This document shows, piece after piece, positions 1 to 8,747 of a DNA stretch of 64,000 nucleotides (its first letter is position 1; every line of letters starts with the position of its first letter). The stretch is from Rhodocytophaga aerolata (lineage in GTDB: Bacteria > Bacteroidota > Bacteroidia > Cytophagales > 172606-1), in assembly GCF_030503435.1 (NCBI RefSeq), contig NZ_JAUKPO010000014.1, positions 104,240 to 168,239 on the forward strand, in the 5' to 3' direction. The translations under genes and the position numbers were made by a program. Under the pieces are notes generated by a model. It was not told the origin of the DNA and made no database searches. It was given only the letters and a program-made list of their open reading frames with translations.

Positions 1-276
1 AAAACAGGCGGATACTTATTGCGGAGAAGCCCGGATAAAATTACACTCGGACAAATAATCCGCATCATTGACGGGCCTCTGGCTCAAATTCCCTGTGCCA
101 GCCAGACGGCTTATTTACCCTGTGAAGAATGTAAAGATGTGGCTAGTTGCTCGATCCGGATAGTGATGCGCAAAGTACGGGATGCAACCGCACAAATTCT
201 GGATAATACCAGCCTGGCTGATATGACGCATAGCTCCATAGAAGCCATGAGGGATTCCTATGATCCGATTATCTAA
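1..276 (+). CDS. Rrf2-family transcriptional regulator, C-terminal part
   Basis: This is the 3' end of a gene that begins before the window; the frame is open from base 1. The residues visible at the start (KTGGYLLRRSP, then ITLGQIIRIIDGPLAQIPC) match the end of the Rrf2 winged-helix domain and its dimerisation helix. A cysteine cluster follows (C, then CEEC, then C, over about 18 residues), in the region where IscR, CymR and NsrR bind a cluster or a ligand. The usual LADM-type motif is near the end. I infer a sensor/repressor of the IscR/CymR type; iron-sulfur binding is possible but not shown. It stops 2 bases before the convergent end of galT. Confidence 0.85.
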   Translation, partial: KTGGYLLRRSPDKITLGQIIRIIDGPLAQIPCASQTAYLPCEECKDVASCSIRIVMRKVRDATAQILDNTSLADMTHSSIEAMRDSYDPII

Positions 277-278
277 CG

Positions 279-1328
279 TTAGCGTATCTTGTACGCATCT
301 ACATTTACGTTTTTAAGTTCTGCTGCTTTTTCTTCCGGTATCGTATCTGCCATAAAATTGCCCCCGCCAATCTCTGGCCCTGCTAAAAATTTAACTAAGC
401 CAGGTTGACGCAAGGGAGGCAGAATTGACATATGCAGATGATAAAGTGGATACTCTTTTCCGTCTACCGGGGCTTGCTGCACACTCATCACATAAGGAAA
501 ACTCATTTCAAAGTTGAGATTGTACCGCCGGATTACTTCCCGGAACACCGCGGCTAAATCGTATAGTTCTGTATCCGACATAGTAGCTAACGTAGCATGG
601 CGTTTTTTTGGAAAAATCATCACTTCATATGCATATCTGGCAAAAAATGGAATGAAGGCCACAGCTCCTGTGTTTTCTGCTACTATCCGTACGCCTTCTT
701 CTGTTTCATTTTCTATGATTTGGCCGAACAGGTTACGGTTGGTATCTTTATAATATTCGTTTGCCGCCTGAAGTTGTTGTTCAGTATGTTTAAATACAAA
801 ATCAGTAGCATATATCTGGCAGTGCGGATGCGGATTAGAAACACCGCACAGTTCTCCTTTATTCTCAAAAAGTAAGGCATACTTTATATAAGAGTTCCTA
901 ATAAATTCCTGCATCTGACTTCTCCAGGCAGAAAATACCTGGGCTATCTGGGTAATTTCCATTTCAGCCAGGGTAACATTATGGCGCGGGTCATAACATA
1001 CCACTCTGGCAATTCCGAGGGCTTTTTCTTTCCTATATAATCCGTTGCCTTTAACAGCCTCGCTTACTGAAATTTCTGGTGCCTGAAGGCCTACTACCGG
1101 ATGATCGTTGTCGAAAATATAAACACCTGTATAGGCAGGATTCTGTCCTCCATGTATTCTTTGATTCCCTGGACACAAATAGCAGGCAGGATCGTATGCC
1201 GGAATTGGCTTTTCTGCTATTATTGACTTACCTGTAGTCCAAGGCCGGTTATTGCGGTGAGCGGCATAGATTACCCATTCCTGACGTAAGGGATGCCATC
1301 TTTTTTCCCATTTTCCTTCAAACAGCAT
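279..1328 (-). CDS. galT: Galactose-1-phosphate uridylyltransferase
   Basis: The enzyme transfers UMP between UDP-glucose and galactose-1-phosphate in the Leloir pathway (cytoplasm). The 349-residue length is normal for class I GalT. A CxxC pair at residues 49-52 fits the zinc/structural site. The catalytic His-Pro-His is at 167-169 within SNPHPHCQIY, with histidine 167 or 169 carrying the uridylyl group. A second HIT-type segment (YHLHMSILPP) lies near the C-terminus. The start MLFEGKWEKRWHPL is the standard N-terminus. No galK or galE is adjacent; the gene stands alone, convergent with the Rrf2 gene. Confidence 0.96.
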   Translation of the reverse strand: MLFEGKWEKRWHPLRQEWVIYAAHRNNRPWTTGKSIIAEKPIPAYDPACYLCPGNQRIHGGQNPAYTGVYIFDNDHPVVGLQAPEISVSEAVKGNGLYRKEKALGIARVVCYDPRHNVTLAEMEITQIAQVFSAWRSQMQEFIRNSYIKYALLFENKGELCGVSNPHPHCQIYATDFVFKHTEQQLQAANEYYKDTNRNLFGQIIENETEEGVRIVAENTGAVAFIPFFARYAYEVMIFPKKRHATLATMSDTELYDLAAVFREVIRRYNLNFEMSFPYVMSVQQAPVDGKEYPLYHLHMSILPPLRQPGLVKFLAGPEIGGGNFMADTIPEEKAAELKNVNVDAYKIR

Positions 1329-1568
1329 AGAATACGTAACGCCTGTGAGCGTATGTGTTATTTTGTAAGGTGTAATATTTAATGAAAGCTTTGCACATAA
1401 TTCATAAACATTTTTCCCCAGATTGAGGGAAAAGCATCTCTTTCATTTATAAAGCTAATGTACGTAATAAAGCATTCTAATTTGTACTTTCCTTCAAAAG
1501 GTTATTTATCGAATTTTGATGAAGTAATTCAAATCAATATATCTCTCAAAATCTTATAATTATACTGT

Positions 1569-1838
1569 ATGGCATATCATTTACCACATAAACACCCTGT
1601 TACTTCCACAAAAAAATCTCAGACCGGAACAACTGCTTCAGTGAAAGCTTCTAAACATTCCTTTTCAGATTTTGACTTTGATGAGGACGAAGATGAAGAC
1701 CTGGGAATCAATCCATTACTGGATGTAGACTTCACCGATCTGGAATTAGATAATCAGAAAGAGTTCTCTTACCAAGAAGAAGAAGAGGAAGATTATTTTG
1801 ATGAAGATGAAGACGAAGAATTAGAGGACGAAGAGTGA
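1569..1838 (+). CDS. Small highly acidic protein of unknown function
   Basis: The product has 89 residues. A basic, Ser/Thr-rich N-terminal third is followed by two very acidic blocks (residues about 37-46 and 69-89) of Asp and Glu. It has no signal peptide, no membrane segment and no domain I recognise. Low-complexity acidic proteins of this kind occur in Bacteroidota, but I cannot assign a role. The ATG is preceded by about 240 bases of AT-rich DNA. The next gene starts 168 bases downstream. Confidence 0.6.
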   Translation: MAYHLPHKHPVTSTKKSQTGTTASVKASKHSFSDFDFDEDEDEDLGINPLLDVDFTDLELDNQKEFSYQEEEEEDYFDEDEDEELEDEE

Positions 1839-2006
1839 TAACAGGCAAAATATTTTAGTTTTTTCCGTTACCAGCTGCTACCTGGCAGATTATACCCGCA
1901 CAATACCTATCATTCACAAAAAGTAAACATCCATATAGTTCAGTTACCTGTCTGGCAGGTGGCAATCATTTCAAACTTTACTCCAATCATTAAAAACGTT
2001 ACAGTT

Positions 2007-2483
2007 ATGGCAGAATATATACACCAGTGGGACGAAACTCAGTTTATTGCAAGAGTTGAAAACCTGTCGAGAAATGGGTTTATCAGCAGAACCGCTTTAC
2101 GGAGTTTAATGGATAACCGTTTTGCAAGCCCGGCGCTGAAAACGACTATTCATGAAATGCTTACCAATAATTTAAGTAAGCAACAGTTACATTTAAAGTA
2201 CGACCTGGGTATAAAAAATCTGAGGCCAGCGCCAATTTTAATATGGAACGAGCAAGAAGTAGTGAAACAATTGAATGACTTATCAGACAAGCAATTGTAT
2301 GAGAAGAATGATAACCGCTGGACGGTAGTTACTGTTTCCAGAGCCAGCTTAAAGCAAATGGTAGACGATTCCAGAGTATCAGAAACCCATCGCAGAGCTA
2401 TTTCTATTCTGATGGAAAGAAACCCAAGTAAGAAAGTTTTCAAGCCACAAGAAGTGGAATCATACTTGAGAAAGAACTTATAA
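2007..2483 (+). CDS. Conserved hypothetical protein
   Basis: I start this gene at the ATG at 2007 (MAEYIHQWDETQF, 158 residues) rather than at the GTG 48 bases upstream, whose extra residues look like leader translation. The protein is charged and probably mostly helical, with no signal peptide or membrane segment. Two segments, QFIARVENLSRNGFISRTAL and the later region from about residue 110 (TVVTVSRASLKQMVDDSRVS), have a similar helical rhythm and may be a diverged internal repeat. I do not recognise the family. A strong terminator follows at 2607-2638. Confidence 0.65.
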   Translation: MAEYIHQWDETQFIARVENLSRNGFISRTALRSLMDNRFASPALKTTIHEMLTNNLSKQQLHLKYDLGIKNLRPAPILIWNEQEVVKQLNDLSDKQLYEKNDNRWTVVTVSRASLKQMVDDSRVSETHRRAISILMERNPSKKVFKPQEVESYLRKNL

Positions 2484-2606
2484 GATACCTGTATATTGGG
2501 ATAAGCAGGCTTAGATTAAAGGTACAGTCGTATTCATACAAGACATAAATTCTATATCGAAAAATACCTTTGATACTGTTTACCTATTGCATGCAGTATA
2601 GTCAAC

Positions 2607-2638
2607 CACAAACGCCAGGCAACAACCTGGCGTTTGTG
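2607..2638 (+). terminator. Rho-independent terminator
   Basis: A perfect 13-bp stem (CACAAACGCCAGG with its complement) and a 6-base loop are followed by ATTTTTGCTT. It closes the transcript of the hypothetical gene ending at 2483. Confidence 0.85.
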
Positions 2639-2774
2639 ATTTTTGCTTGATCTCTTTAAGCAGATATCGTTATTTCTACCCGGGAAGCTTATTTATTTGA
2701 TATGCTCATAAAATTATTTCCGGTTTTGTCATAGGTTTATCGGGAATACGGGTACAAGATTGATTATTTTATAG

Positions 2775-2782
2775 TATCTTTG
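2775..2782 (+). promoter_or_regulatory. Bacteroidota -7 box for rpsP
   Basis: TATCTTTG fits the TAnnTTTG consensus of the Bacteroidota primary sigma factor, 53 bases before the rpsP ATG. I see no good TTTG at the ideal -33 distance, so the assignment rests on the -7 element and its position. Confidence 0.55.
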
Positions 2783-2835
2783 CACTCCAAAAGAGACGGA
2801 CGGGTTCCGTTGTTCAACTAATTTGTAAAGTTAAA

Positions 2836-3351
2836 ATGGCAGTAAAAATCAGATTGGCCCGCAGAGGCCGCAAAAAACTGGCACTATATGATGTAGTAGT
2901 TGCCGATGCTAGAGCTCCACGCGATGGACGCTTTATTGAAAAAATAGGTACGTATAACCCAAACACCAATCCTGCTACTATTAATTTGAATGAGGAGAAG
3001 GCCTTACAGTGGGTAATGAATGGGGCTCAGCCTACGGATACCGTAAAGGCGATGCTTTCTTACAGAGGCATTCTTTTAAGAAAACACCTGCAAATTGGTG
3101 TAAACAAAGGCGCCATTACACAAGAGCAAGCTGACCAGAAGTTTAACGACTGGAAACAGGCCAAAGAAAGCAGGATTACTGGTAAAGTAGATACCTTGGC
3201 TCAGAAAAAAGCAGAAGATGCAAAAGCCAGATTAGCAGCAGAAGCTAAAGTAAAAGAAGCTAGAGCCGAAGCAATCAACAAAAAGAAGGTAGTACCTGCT
3301 GAAGAAGCACCTGCTGAAGATGCTGCAGCAACCGAAGCTCCTACCGAATAA
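2836..3351 (+). CDS. rpsP: 30S ribosomal protein S16
   Basis: A small-subunit protein that binds 16S rRNA. The N-terminus ([42 protein letters not shown]) is textbook S16. At 171 residues it is about twice the E. coli length: the core ends near residue 95, and the rest is an Ala/Lys/Glu-rich tail, as is usual in Bacteroidota S16. It heads the rpsP-rimM-trmD group, but a hairpin at 3374-3410 separates it from rimM, so rimM-trmD may be attenuated relative to rpsP. Confidence 0.97.
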   Translation: MAVKIRLARRGRKKLALYDVVVADARAPRDGRFIEKIGTYNPNTNPATINLNEEKALQWVMNGAQPTDTVKAMLSYRGILLRKHLQIGVNKGAITQEQADQKFNDWKQAKESRITGKVDTLAQKKAEDAKARLAAEAKVKEARAEAINKKKVVPAEEAPAEDAAATEAPTE

Positions 3352-3373
3352 GACTTAACATGCACATGAATCT

Positions 3374-3410
3374 AAAGAGGTAAGAAAGCGTAAGCTCTTC
3401 TTACCTCTTT
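3374..3410 (+). terminator. Terminator or attenuator after rpsP
   Basis: A 13-bp perfect stem (AAAGAGGTAAGAA / TTCTTACCTCTTT) encloses an 11-base loop and is followed by a short T-rich tract. It lies 23 bases after the rpsP stop and could reduce read-through into rimM-trmD. Confidence 0.65.
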
Positions 3411-3507
3411 TTACATTACACCCAAAGCATCAGCCAATAAACAAAGTAGCTTTATTCAAACGTTTATAAGAGATAAGGCTTTTATCAGATCACTAGACTA
3501 CTAATAT

Positions 3508-4077
3508 ATGAATATAGACAATTGCTTTCAGCTCGGATACATTACCAAAACACATGGTGTGCAAGGGGAGGTTACGTTTGTACTGGATGTAGACAATCCG
3601 GAAGAGTACGATCAGCTAGAATCGGTTTTTATAGAAATTAATGGCAAACTGGTTCCTTTTTTTATTACACATTTTCAGTTACAACGCGAAAAAGCCATAG
3701 TAAAATTAGAAGATGTAAACTCATTCGACAGTGCAGATAAACTGGTAGGCCATGCCTTATATTTGCCCCTTACCGAGTTGCCCCAGCTAGAAGAAGATCA
3801 GTTTTATTACCATGACATTATCGGGTACCAAGTAATAGATGTAACAAAAGGCCCATTAGGGACAATAGCTACCATTTACGAGTTGCCCCACCAGGATCTT
3901 ATTGCTATGACGTATCAGAATAAAGAAGTACTGATTCCGATTACTGATGATATTGTTACCAAAGTAGATCATAAGAAAAAAGAACTGGAAGTAGACTTAC
4001 CCGATGGCTTGTTGGAAATATACCTGTCAGACGAAACAGAAAAGCCAGACGATGCAGAAGGCGAGGAGGAAGCATGA
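3508..4077 (+). CDS. rimM: Ribosome maturation factor RimM
   Basis: RimM assists assembly of the 30S head around S19. The N-terminal domain opens with the family motif ([16 protein letters not shown], residues about 9-24), and the PRC-barrel half contains the typical [12 protein letters not shown] and the later [10 protein letters not shown]. The length (189) is normal, with an acidic C-terminal tail. The stop overlaps the trmD start by 4 bases (ATGA), so the two genes are translationally coupled. Confidence 0.94.
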   Translation: MNIDNCFQLGYITKTHGVQGEVTFVLDVDNPEEYDQLESVFIEINGKLVPFFITHFQLQREKAIVKLEDVNSFDSADKLVGHALYLPLTELPQLEEDQFYYHDIIGYQVIDVTKGPLGTIATIYELPHQDLIAMTYQNKEVLIPITDDIVTKVDHKKKELEVDLPDGLLEIYLSDETEKPDDAEGEEEA

Positions 4078-4751
4078 GAATAGATATCATTACTTGTTTG
4101 CCTTCCTTGCTGGAAAGTTTTTTTGCTGCCTCTATTCTGAAAAGAGCCCAAGACAAACAATTAGTAACCGTACAATTGCACGACCTGCGGGCATATGCCA
4201 TTAACAAACACCGGCAAGTAGATGATTATGCTTTTGGCGGTGGAGCCGGCATGGTATTAATGATAGAGCCTATAGCTAAATGTATCCGGGCGCTTCAAGA
4301 AAAGCAGGCATATGATGAAATTATCTACATGACACCAGACGGAGAGTTGTTTACGCAGAAACAAGCAAATAGCCTCTCGTTAAAAAAAAACCTGATTATT
4401 CTCTGTGGACATTATAAAGGGGTAGACGACCGGGTGCGCCAGCATTTTGTAACAAGAGAAATAAGCATAGGCGATTATGTGCTTTCCGGAGGTGAACTGG
4501 CGGCAGCAGTAGTGGCAGATGCTGTCATCCGGCTTATTCCGGGTGTGCTTTCCGATGAAACTTCAGCGTTAACAGACTCATTCCAGGATAACCTCTTAGC
4601 TCCTCCGGTATATACCAGGCCAGCCGAATTTGAAGGCATGAAAGTGCCGGAAGTATTGCTTTCTGGCCATGAAGCCAATATTGAAAAGTGGCGCTCGGAA
4701 CAATCTTTAGAACGTACCAAGAAACGCCGCCCGGATTTACTGCAATACTGA
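4074..4751 (+). CDS. trmD: tRNA (guanine-37-N1)-methyltransferase
   Basis: TrmD methylates G37 next to the anticodon, using SAM, and prevents +1 frameshifting. The SPOUT knot motifs are clear: [12 protein letters not shown] and [15 protein letters not shown], which form the SAM-binding trefoil loop. N-terminal [17 protein letters not shown] is standard, and the length (225) is normal. It overlaps rimM by 4 bases. The usual fourth member of this operon, rplS (L19), does not follow; a DUF748-like gene lies downstream instead. Confidence 0.96.
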   Translation: MRIDIITCLPSLLESFFAASILKRAQDKQLVTVQLHDLRAYAINKHRQVDDYAFGGGAGMVLMIEPIAKCIRALQEKQAYDEIIYMTPDGELFTQKQANSLSLKKNLIILCGHYKGVDDRVRQHFVTREISIGDYVLSGGELAAAVVADAVIRLIPGVLSDETSALTDSFQDNLLAPPVYTRPAEFEGMKVPEVLLSGHEANIEKWRSEQSLERTKKRRPDLLQY

Positions 4752-4889
4752 TTGCATACGCTTAATAAATAGGATTTAAACCTTTTATGGGTTGCAAGAA
4801 AGTCTATTTGCCTGAAAATTAGCCTGTAATGTAACCTTCCCCCGCCTCGGCAAGTATACCAAAGCTGTTAAAAAAAGAAAATATTTGGT

Positions 4890-6076
4890 ATGAGACGGCT
4901 AAGTAAAGCAGGTATTCTCCTTATCACACTTGTTGCTGTACTAATAGTAGTTAGATTGTGTTTGCCTTCTATCGTAAAATATTATGCTAACCAGACGCTA
5001 CAGAACGACTTAAAAGGCTATACTGGAAGCATACAAGAGATAGATATTCACTTGTACCGTGGCGCATATGCCATACATGGACTACGCATAGATAAAAAAG
5101 TAGGAAAGCTGCCTGTGCCTTTGTAGCAGTAGATAAAGTGGATTTTGCCATTGAATGGCATTCTTTATTCAAAGGTGCCTTTGTAGCTACCATAAAAACG
5201 TTTAACCCAAAAATTAACTTTGTAGACGGACCCAGCGAAGAACAAAGTCAGACAGGGGAGGAGGGAAACTGGCAAGAAACAGTAAAATCTTTGTTTCCCT
5301 TACAAATAAACACCCTGACTGTTAACAATGGGGAAGTGCATTTTCAAAATTTTACTACCACGCCAAAAGTAGATATTGCTATAAATCAGATACATCTGGT
5401 AGCCCGTAATTTCACCAATACGCAAAAATTATCTGGCAATGAAATAGCCTCCATCCGTGGAGAAGCCAAGATGTTAGACAAAGGACAAGTAAACTTGAAC
5501 TTGGAGTTAAATCCCTTGGAGACACAGCCACCTTTTAATCTGGATTTTTCTTTAAAAGAAGTCCCGCTAGTGGAGTTAAATGATTTTTTGCGGGCCTATG
5601 CAGATATTGATGCAGAAAAAGGCACATTTTCTTTATTTACTGAAATGACCGGCGAAAACAATCAGTTTAAAGGATATATTAAGCCTTTGTTTATGGATGT
5701 TAAAATCCTGGACGTAAAGGAAGATAAAGCTAAGCCCCTTTCTTTGTTAAAAGAAGCAGGCATAGGTTTGGTAAGCATGATCTTCAAAAATTACTCTGTA
5801 GATCAGGTGGCCACCAAAATACCAGTTTCTGGTAGTTTCGATGATCCAAAAGTAAATATCTGGCGCACCATCATGAATGCATTGCGCAATGCTTTTATTG
5901 AAGCTATTAATCCTGAATTAGATGGTACGGTGGATATGGGGAAGCTGGTTGAAAATGAAAAAAATCTAAGAAAGCAACGCAAAGAAGAACGAAGAAAAGA
6001 GCGGATAGAAAGACGTGAGGAGAAGAGGGAAGAAAGACAAGCCAGACGTGAAGAGCGGAAGGAAGAAAATAATTAG
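4890..6076 (+). pseudogene. DUF748/AsmA-like membrane-anchored protein, split by an apparent frameshift
   Basis: Two reading frames join into one protein. The first (4890-5126) gives an N-terminal membrane helix (about residues 8-26) and then IDKKVGKLPVP before a premature TAG. The second frame continues as FVAVDKVDFAIEWHSLFKGAF and runs to 6076. One extra T in the TTT at 5120-5122 would restore a continuous protein of about 395 residues. Content resembles DUF748/AsmA-type envelope proteins: an N-terminal anchor, repeated beta-rich segments (LQINTLTVNNGEVHF) and a late hydrophobic segment. The last 45 residues are almost only Arg, Lys, Glu and Gln. It could be a true pseudogene, a sequencing error, or, less likely, a programmed frameshift. 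Confidence 0.75.
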
Positions 6077-6170
6077 TAAAATCAGCGTATTGCTGAAAAA
6101 AAGCTAACTTTCCACAGAAAATTTGTTCAAATAAGGGAAGGTTATTCTTTCCTGACTAGAGCTATACACC

Positions 6171-6917
6171 TTGAGGTATTTTATTGAACTTGCTTACCGG
6201 GGCACGCGTTATCATGGATGGCAGATACAAGCCAATGCCCTTTCCGTGCAGGAAGCTTTTAACAAAGGTCTTAGCACACTGCTCAAAGAAGAAGTGACTA
6301 CTATTGGCAGTGGCCGTACCGATACTGGCGTACATGCCTTGCAACAATACGTACATTTCGATACAGAAAAAGTACTGCTTCCTCATCCGCATATTTATCA
6401 GCTCAATGCCCTTTTGCCACCAGATATTGTAGTAAAGCAACTTTTTAGCGTATCCGGCAAAGCACACGCCCGGTTTGATGCCATAGCCAGAAGTTATGAA
6501 TACCGCATCAGCACCTGCAAAAATCCTTTTTTAACGGATATGTGTTACTTGTATACCAAATCATTGGATGTTTCTCAAATGAATGAGGCAGCCTCAATTC
6601 TGTTGCGGCATACTGATTTTGAAAGTTTCAGTTTGGTAAAAACAGATGTTAGCCATTTCAAATGCCAGATCTATAAAGCCTGGTGGGAAGTGTCGGGAGA
6701 GAAGGTAATTTTTTACATTCAGGCTAACCGTTTTCTGAGAGGTATGGTAAGAGCTATCGTTGGCACCCTAATGGATGTAGGCTTGGGAAAACTATCCATA
6801 CAAGAATTCGAGGAAATTATCCAAAGTAAAGACCGCAGAAAAGCCGGCCGGGCCGTACCCCCACAGGGCTTGTTTCTTACACAGGTGCAATATAATGGCC
6901 CCATAGAAAATCTGTAA
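6171..6917 (+). CDS. truA: tRNA pseudouridine synthase A
   Basis: TruA makes pseudouridine at positions 38-40 of the anticodon stem. The catalytic aspartate is in GSGRTDTGVHALQQ (residues about 46-59), and the N-terminus RYFIELAYRGTRYHGWQIQ is canonical. The RFLRGMVRAIVGTLMDVG block is also present. The length (248) is normal. The start must be TTG at 6171: an in-frame TGA lies at 6153 and no ATG or GTG lies between, while the family motif begins right after the TTG. A terminator follows at 6921-6962. Confidence 0.95.
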   Translation: MRYFIELAYRGTRYHGWQIQANALSVQEAFNKGLSTLLKEEVTTIGSGRTDTGVHALQQYVHFDTEKVLLPHPHIYQLNALLPPDIVVKQLFSVSGKAHARFDAIARSYEYRISTCKNPFLTDMCYLYTKSLDVSQMNEAASILLRHTDFESFSLVKTDVSHFKCQIYKAWWEVSGEKVIFYIQANRFLRGMVRAIVGTLMDVGLGKLSIQEFEEIIQSKDRRKAGRAVPPQGLFLTQVQYNGPIENL

Positions 6918-6920
6918 ATA

Positions 6921-6962
6921 GGCAAACTTGTAAGAAACAGGGTAATTTCTTACAAGTCGCCA
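6921..6962 (+). terminator. Rho-independent terminator after truA
   Basis: A perfect 12-bp stem (6926-6937 with 6946-6957) is extended by GGC/GCC flanks and followed by ATTTTT. Confidence 0.85.
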
Positions 6963-7089
6963 TTTTTACTCACGAGTTAATTCTATTTAGCTTTCTGTGA
7001 ATTTTTCTATTTTAGGTATCTGTAGTAACCTTTATGGATAAGTAGTTGATAATAGTTTTGTCTCCAATACCGGTGATCCGGGTTCACCT

Positions 7090-8346
7090 ATGAAAAAACC
7101 AAGTAGTTATAAAGTATTGATTGTAACAACGGATGAACAAACTTATACACGTTATACTAAATTATTAGCCGGGCAAAGCAAATATAATATTGCTGCCCGG
7201 CCTGTATATAATATAAATGAAGCCTACTCCCAACTGGTAGATTATCTGCCTGATGCCGTACTGCTGGAGAAAGGTATATTGGAAGAAGGTACCGGGTTAT
7301 TTTTGCAAGAGTTAAAACACAGTAAATCTTTCCGGAAGTATCCGGTAATCTGGCTTACGCAGGTAAAAGATGGCAAAAAGCATACGAGTGCATTTAAATT
7401 AGGCGTGCAAGATATTTTACTAACCGATGAATTAACCGCAGGATCACTGATCAATAGTATTGTAAAAGTTGTAAAAAACAACCGCCTGATAGAAAAGTTA
7501 AAAGAGCAACGGAAAACGTTACTGGAGAAGAACAGAGAGCTGGGCGAATATAAAAAGTATTTAGAGCTCCGTATGATGAGCAGAACAGCTGAATTAAAAG
7601 AATCCTATGAGCAGCTGGTGGAAGAAATGATGTTGCGCAAGCGTATAGAAGAGCAGTTAACCTCCCGCAACAAAGAGTTGGATACATTTGTGTATAAAGC
7701 TTCTCATGATCTGAAAGGCCCTCTGGCTTCACTAATCGGCGTGACTAATATTGCCAGGCTTGACCTGACGCAGCCGATGGCTGTTAAGTACCTGGAAATG
7801 ATCAATGAAAGTGCGCAGAAACTCAATTTTATTCTTGCCAATTTACTGGAAGTTACCAAAATAAAATACATTGATCCGGAAATAAAAGTAGTCGATTTTA
7901 CTGATTTATTAAGAGGGATTGTAGCTGACTTTACTTCCAGATTAGAAGATGAAAAAATTCAGCTAGATATAAAAATAAGCCAGAAACAAGTATTTATGAG
8001 TGATCCGTATCTGATCGCAACTATCCTACAGCATTTACTCGACAACGCCATACATTATAAAAAAGGCTATGGCGATCCGTTTATTGCTGTTGAAATAACA
8101 GATACCACTGGAGGTGTCGAAATCTGTGTAAACGATAATGGCCAGGGTATAGATAAAGAAGTACAATCCAAAGTATTCGATATGTTTTACCGCCACAATC
8201 TTCAATCCAAAGGGTCAGGCTTGGGACTATATATTTCCAGAAATTGTGTGGAAAAACTATCCGGAGAAATTACACTTAGCAGCCAGGTAAATCAGGGTAC
8301 AGAAATAAAAATTATGTTACCCGATCTGAAAAAAATAAATGGGTAA
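7090..8346 (+). CDS. Histidine kinase with degenerate N-terminal receiver domain
   Basis: A 418-residue soluble kinase with no membrane segment. Residues 7-130 have the receiver fold, but the phospho-acceptor position is Glu60 (AVLLEKG) instead of Asp, and the conserved Lys region reads QDILLTDE. A coiled-coil segment (about 131-195) leads to the H-box SHDLKGPL with His206. The N-box (LLDNAIHY), G1 (NDNGQGI) and G2 (GSGLGLYI) of the ATPase domain are all intact, so the kinase itself should be active. The pseudo-receiver may act as a protein-interaction or constitutively on-like module. No partner response regulator is adjacent. Confidence 0.88.
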   Translation: MKKPSSYKVLIVTTDEQTYTRYTKLLAGQSKYNIAARPVYNINEAYSQLVDYLPDAVLLEKGILEEGTGLFLQELKHSKSFRKYPVIWLTQVKDGKKHTSAFKLGVQDILLTDELTAGSLINSIVKVVKNNRLIEKLKEQRKTLLEKNRELGEYKKYLELRMMSRTAELKESYEQLVEEMMLRKRIEEQLTSRNKELDTFVYKASHDLKGPLASLIGVTNIARLDLTQPMAVKYLEMINESAQKLNFILANLLEVTKIKYIDPEIKVVDFTDLLRGIVADFTSRLEDEKIQLDIKISQKQVFMSDPYLIATILQHLLDNAIHYKKGYGDPFIAVEITDTTGGVEICVNDNGQGIDKEVQSKVFDMFYRHNLQSKGSGLGLYISRNCVEKLSGEITLSSQVNQGTEIKIMLPDLKKING

Positions 8347-8502
8347 ACCAGTTCTAGCCAAAGGTTCAATTCGTATGGCTACCGGCCAGTAGAGCTAATC
8401 CGTATAAGCCGTATCTATTCAAAAAAATCGCCTTACAGTCAGCAAGTTAAGCTCTATTTAAATTAGACTGGTTGTATATTTTTATTTGATAAATACTTTA
8501 CA

Positions 8503-8510
8503 TATTTTTG
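8503..8510 (+). promoter_or_regulatory. Bacteroidota -7 box of the metH leader
   Basis: TATTTTTG fits TAnnTTTG and ends 10 bases before the first base of the riboswitch P1 stem. Transcription would therefore begin almost exactly at the aptamer. A TTTG at 8485-8488 is closer than the ideal -33 spacing. Confidence 0.55.
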
Positions 8511-8520
8511 CCTAAATAAA

Positions 8521-8698
8521 CTTATCCAGAAAGACGGAGGGAATGGACCCCATGATGTCTTAGCAACCTTATTAGTGACGAATGATTAATGACTGTAGAC
8601 TACCTTCTCATTAAAATCAATCATTAATCATTTACCAGTTTTCACTGATTTACGGTGCTGCTTTCCACTTAAGAGCCATAACTCTTAAGAAAGATAAG
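8521..8698 (+). ncRNA. SAM-I (S-box) riboswitch
   Basis: The conserved SAM-I core is visible. P1 is CTTATC (8521-8526) with GATAAG (8693-8698). P2 is an AAGAC/GTCTT stem around GGAGGGAATGGACCCCATGA, followed by TTAGCAACC. The GGTGCTGCTTTCC junction comes next. P4 is a perfect 8-bp stem (8668-8675 with 8682-8689), then AAAGATAAG. S-adenosylmethionine binding should lower metH expression. P3 is much longer than usual: about 80 bases, including a perfect 12-bp helix (8581-8592 with 8621-8632). No clear intrinsic terminator follows, so control of translation or of a downstream structure is likely. Confidence 0.92.
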
Positions 8699-8747
8699 GT
8701 CGGTGCTTCACTATAACCTTCCCCTTCTGAATAAGCTGTTTAGTATA

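Larger units (their letters stand above)
2484..2835. other. Intergenic stretch before rpsP
   Basis: These 352 bases carry no gene that I can see. They hold the terminator at 2607-2638 and the -7 promoter box of the rpsP group at 2775-2782. Confidence 0.7.
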
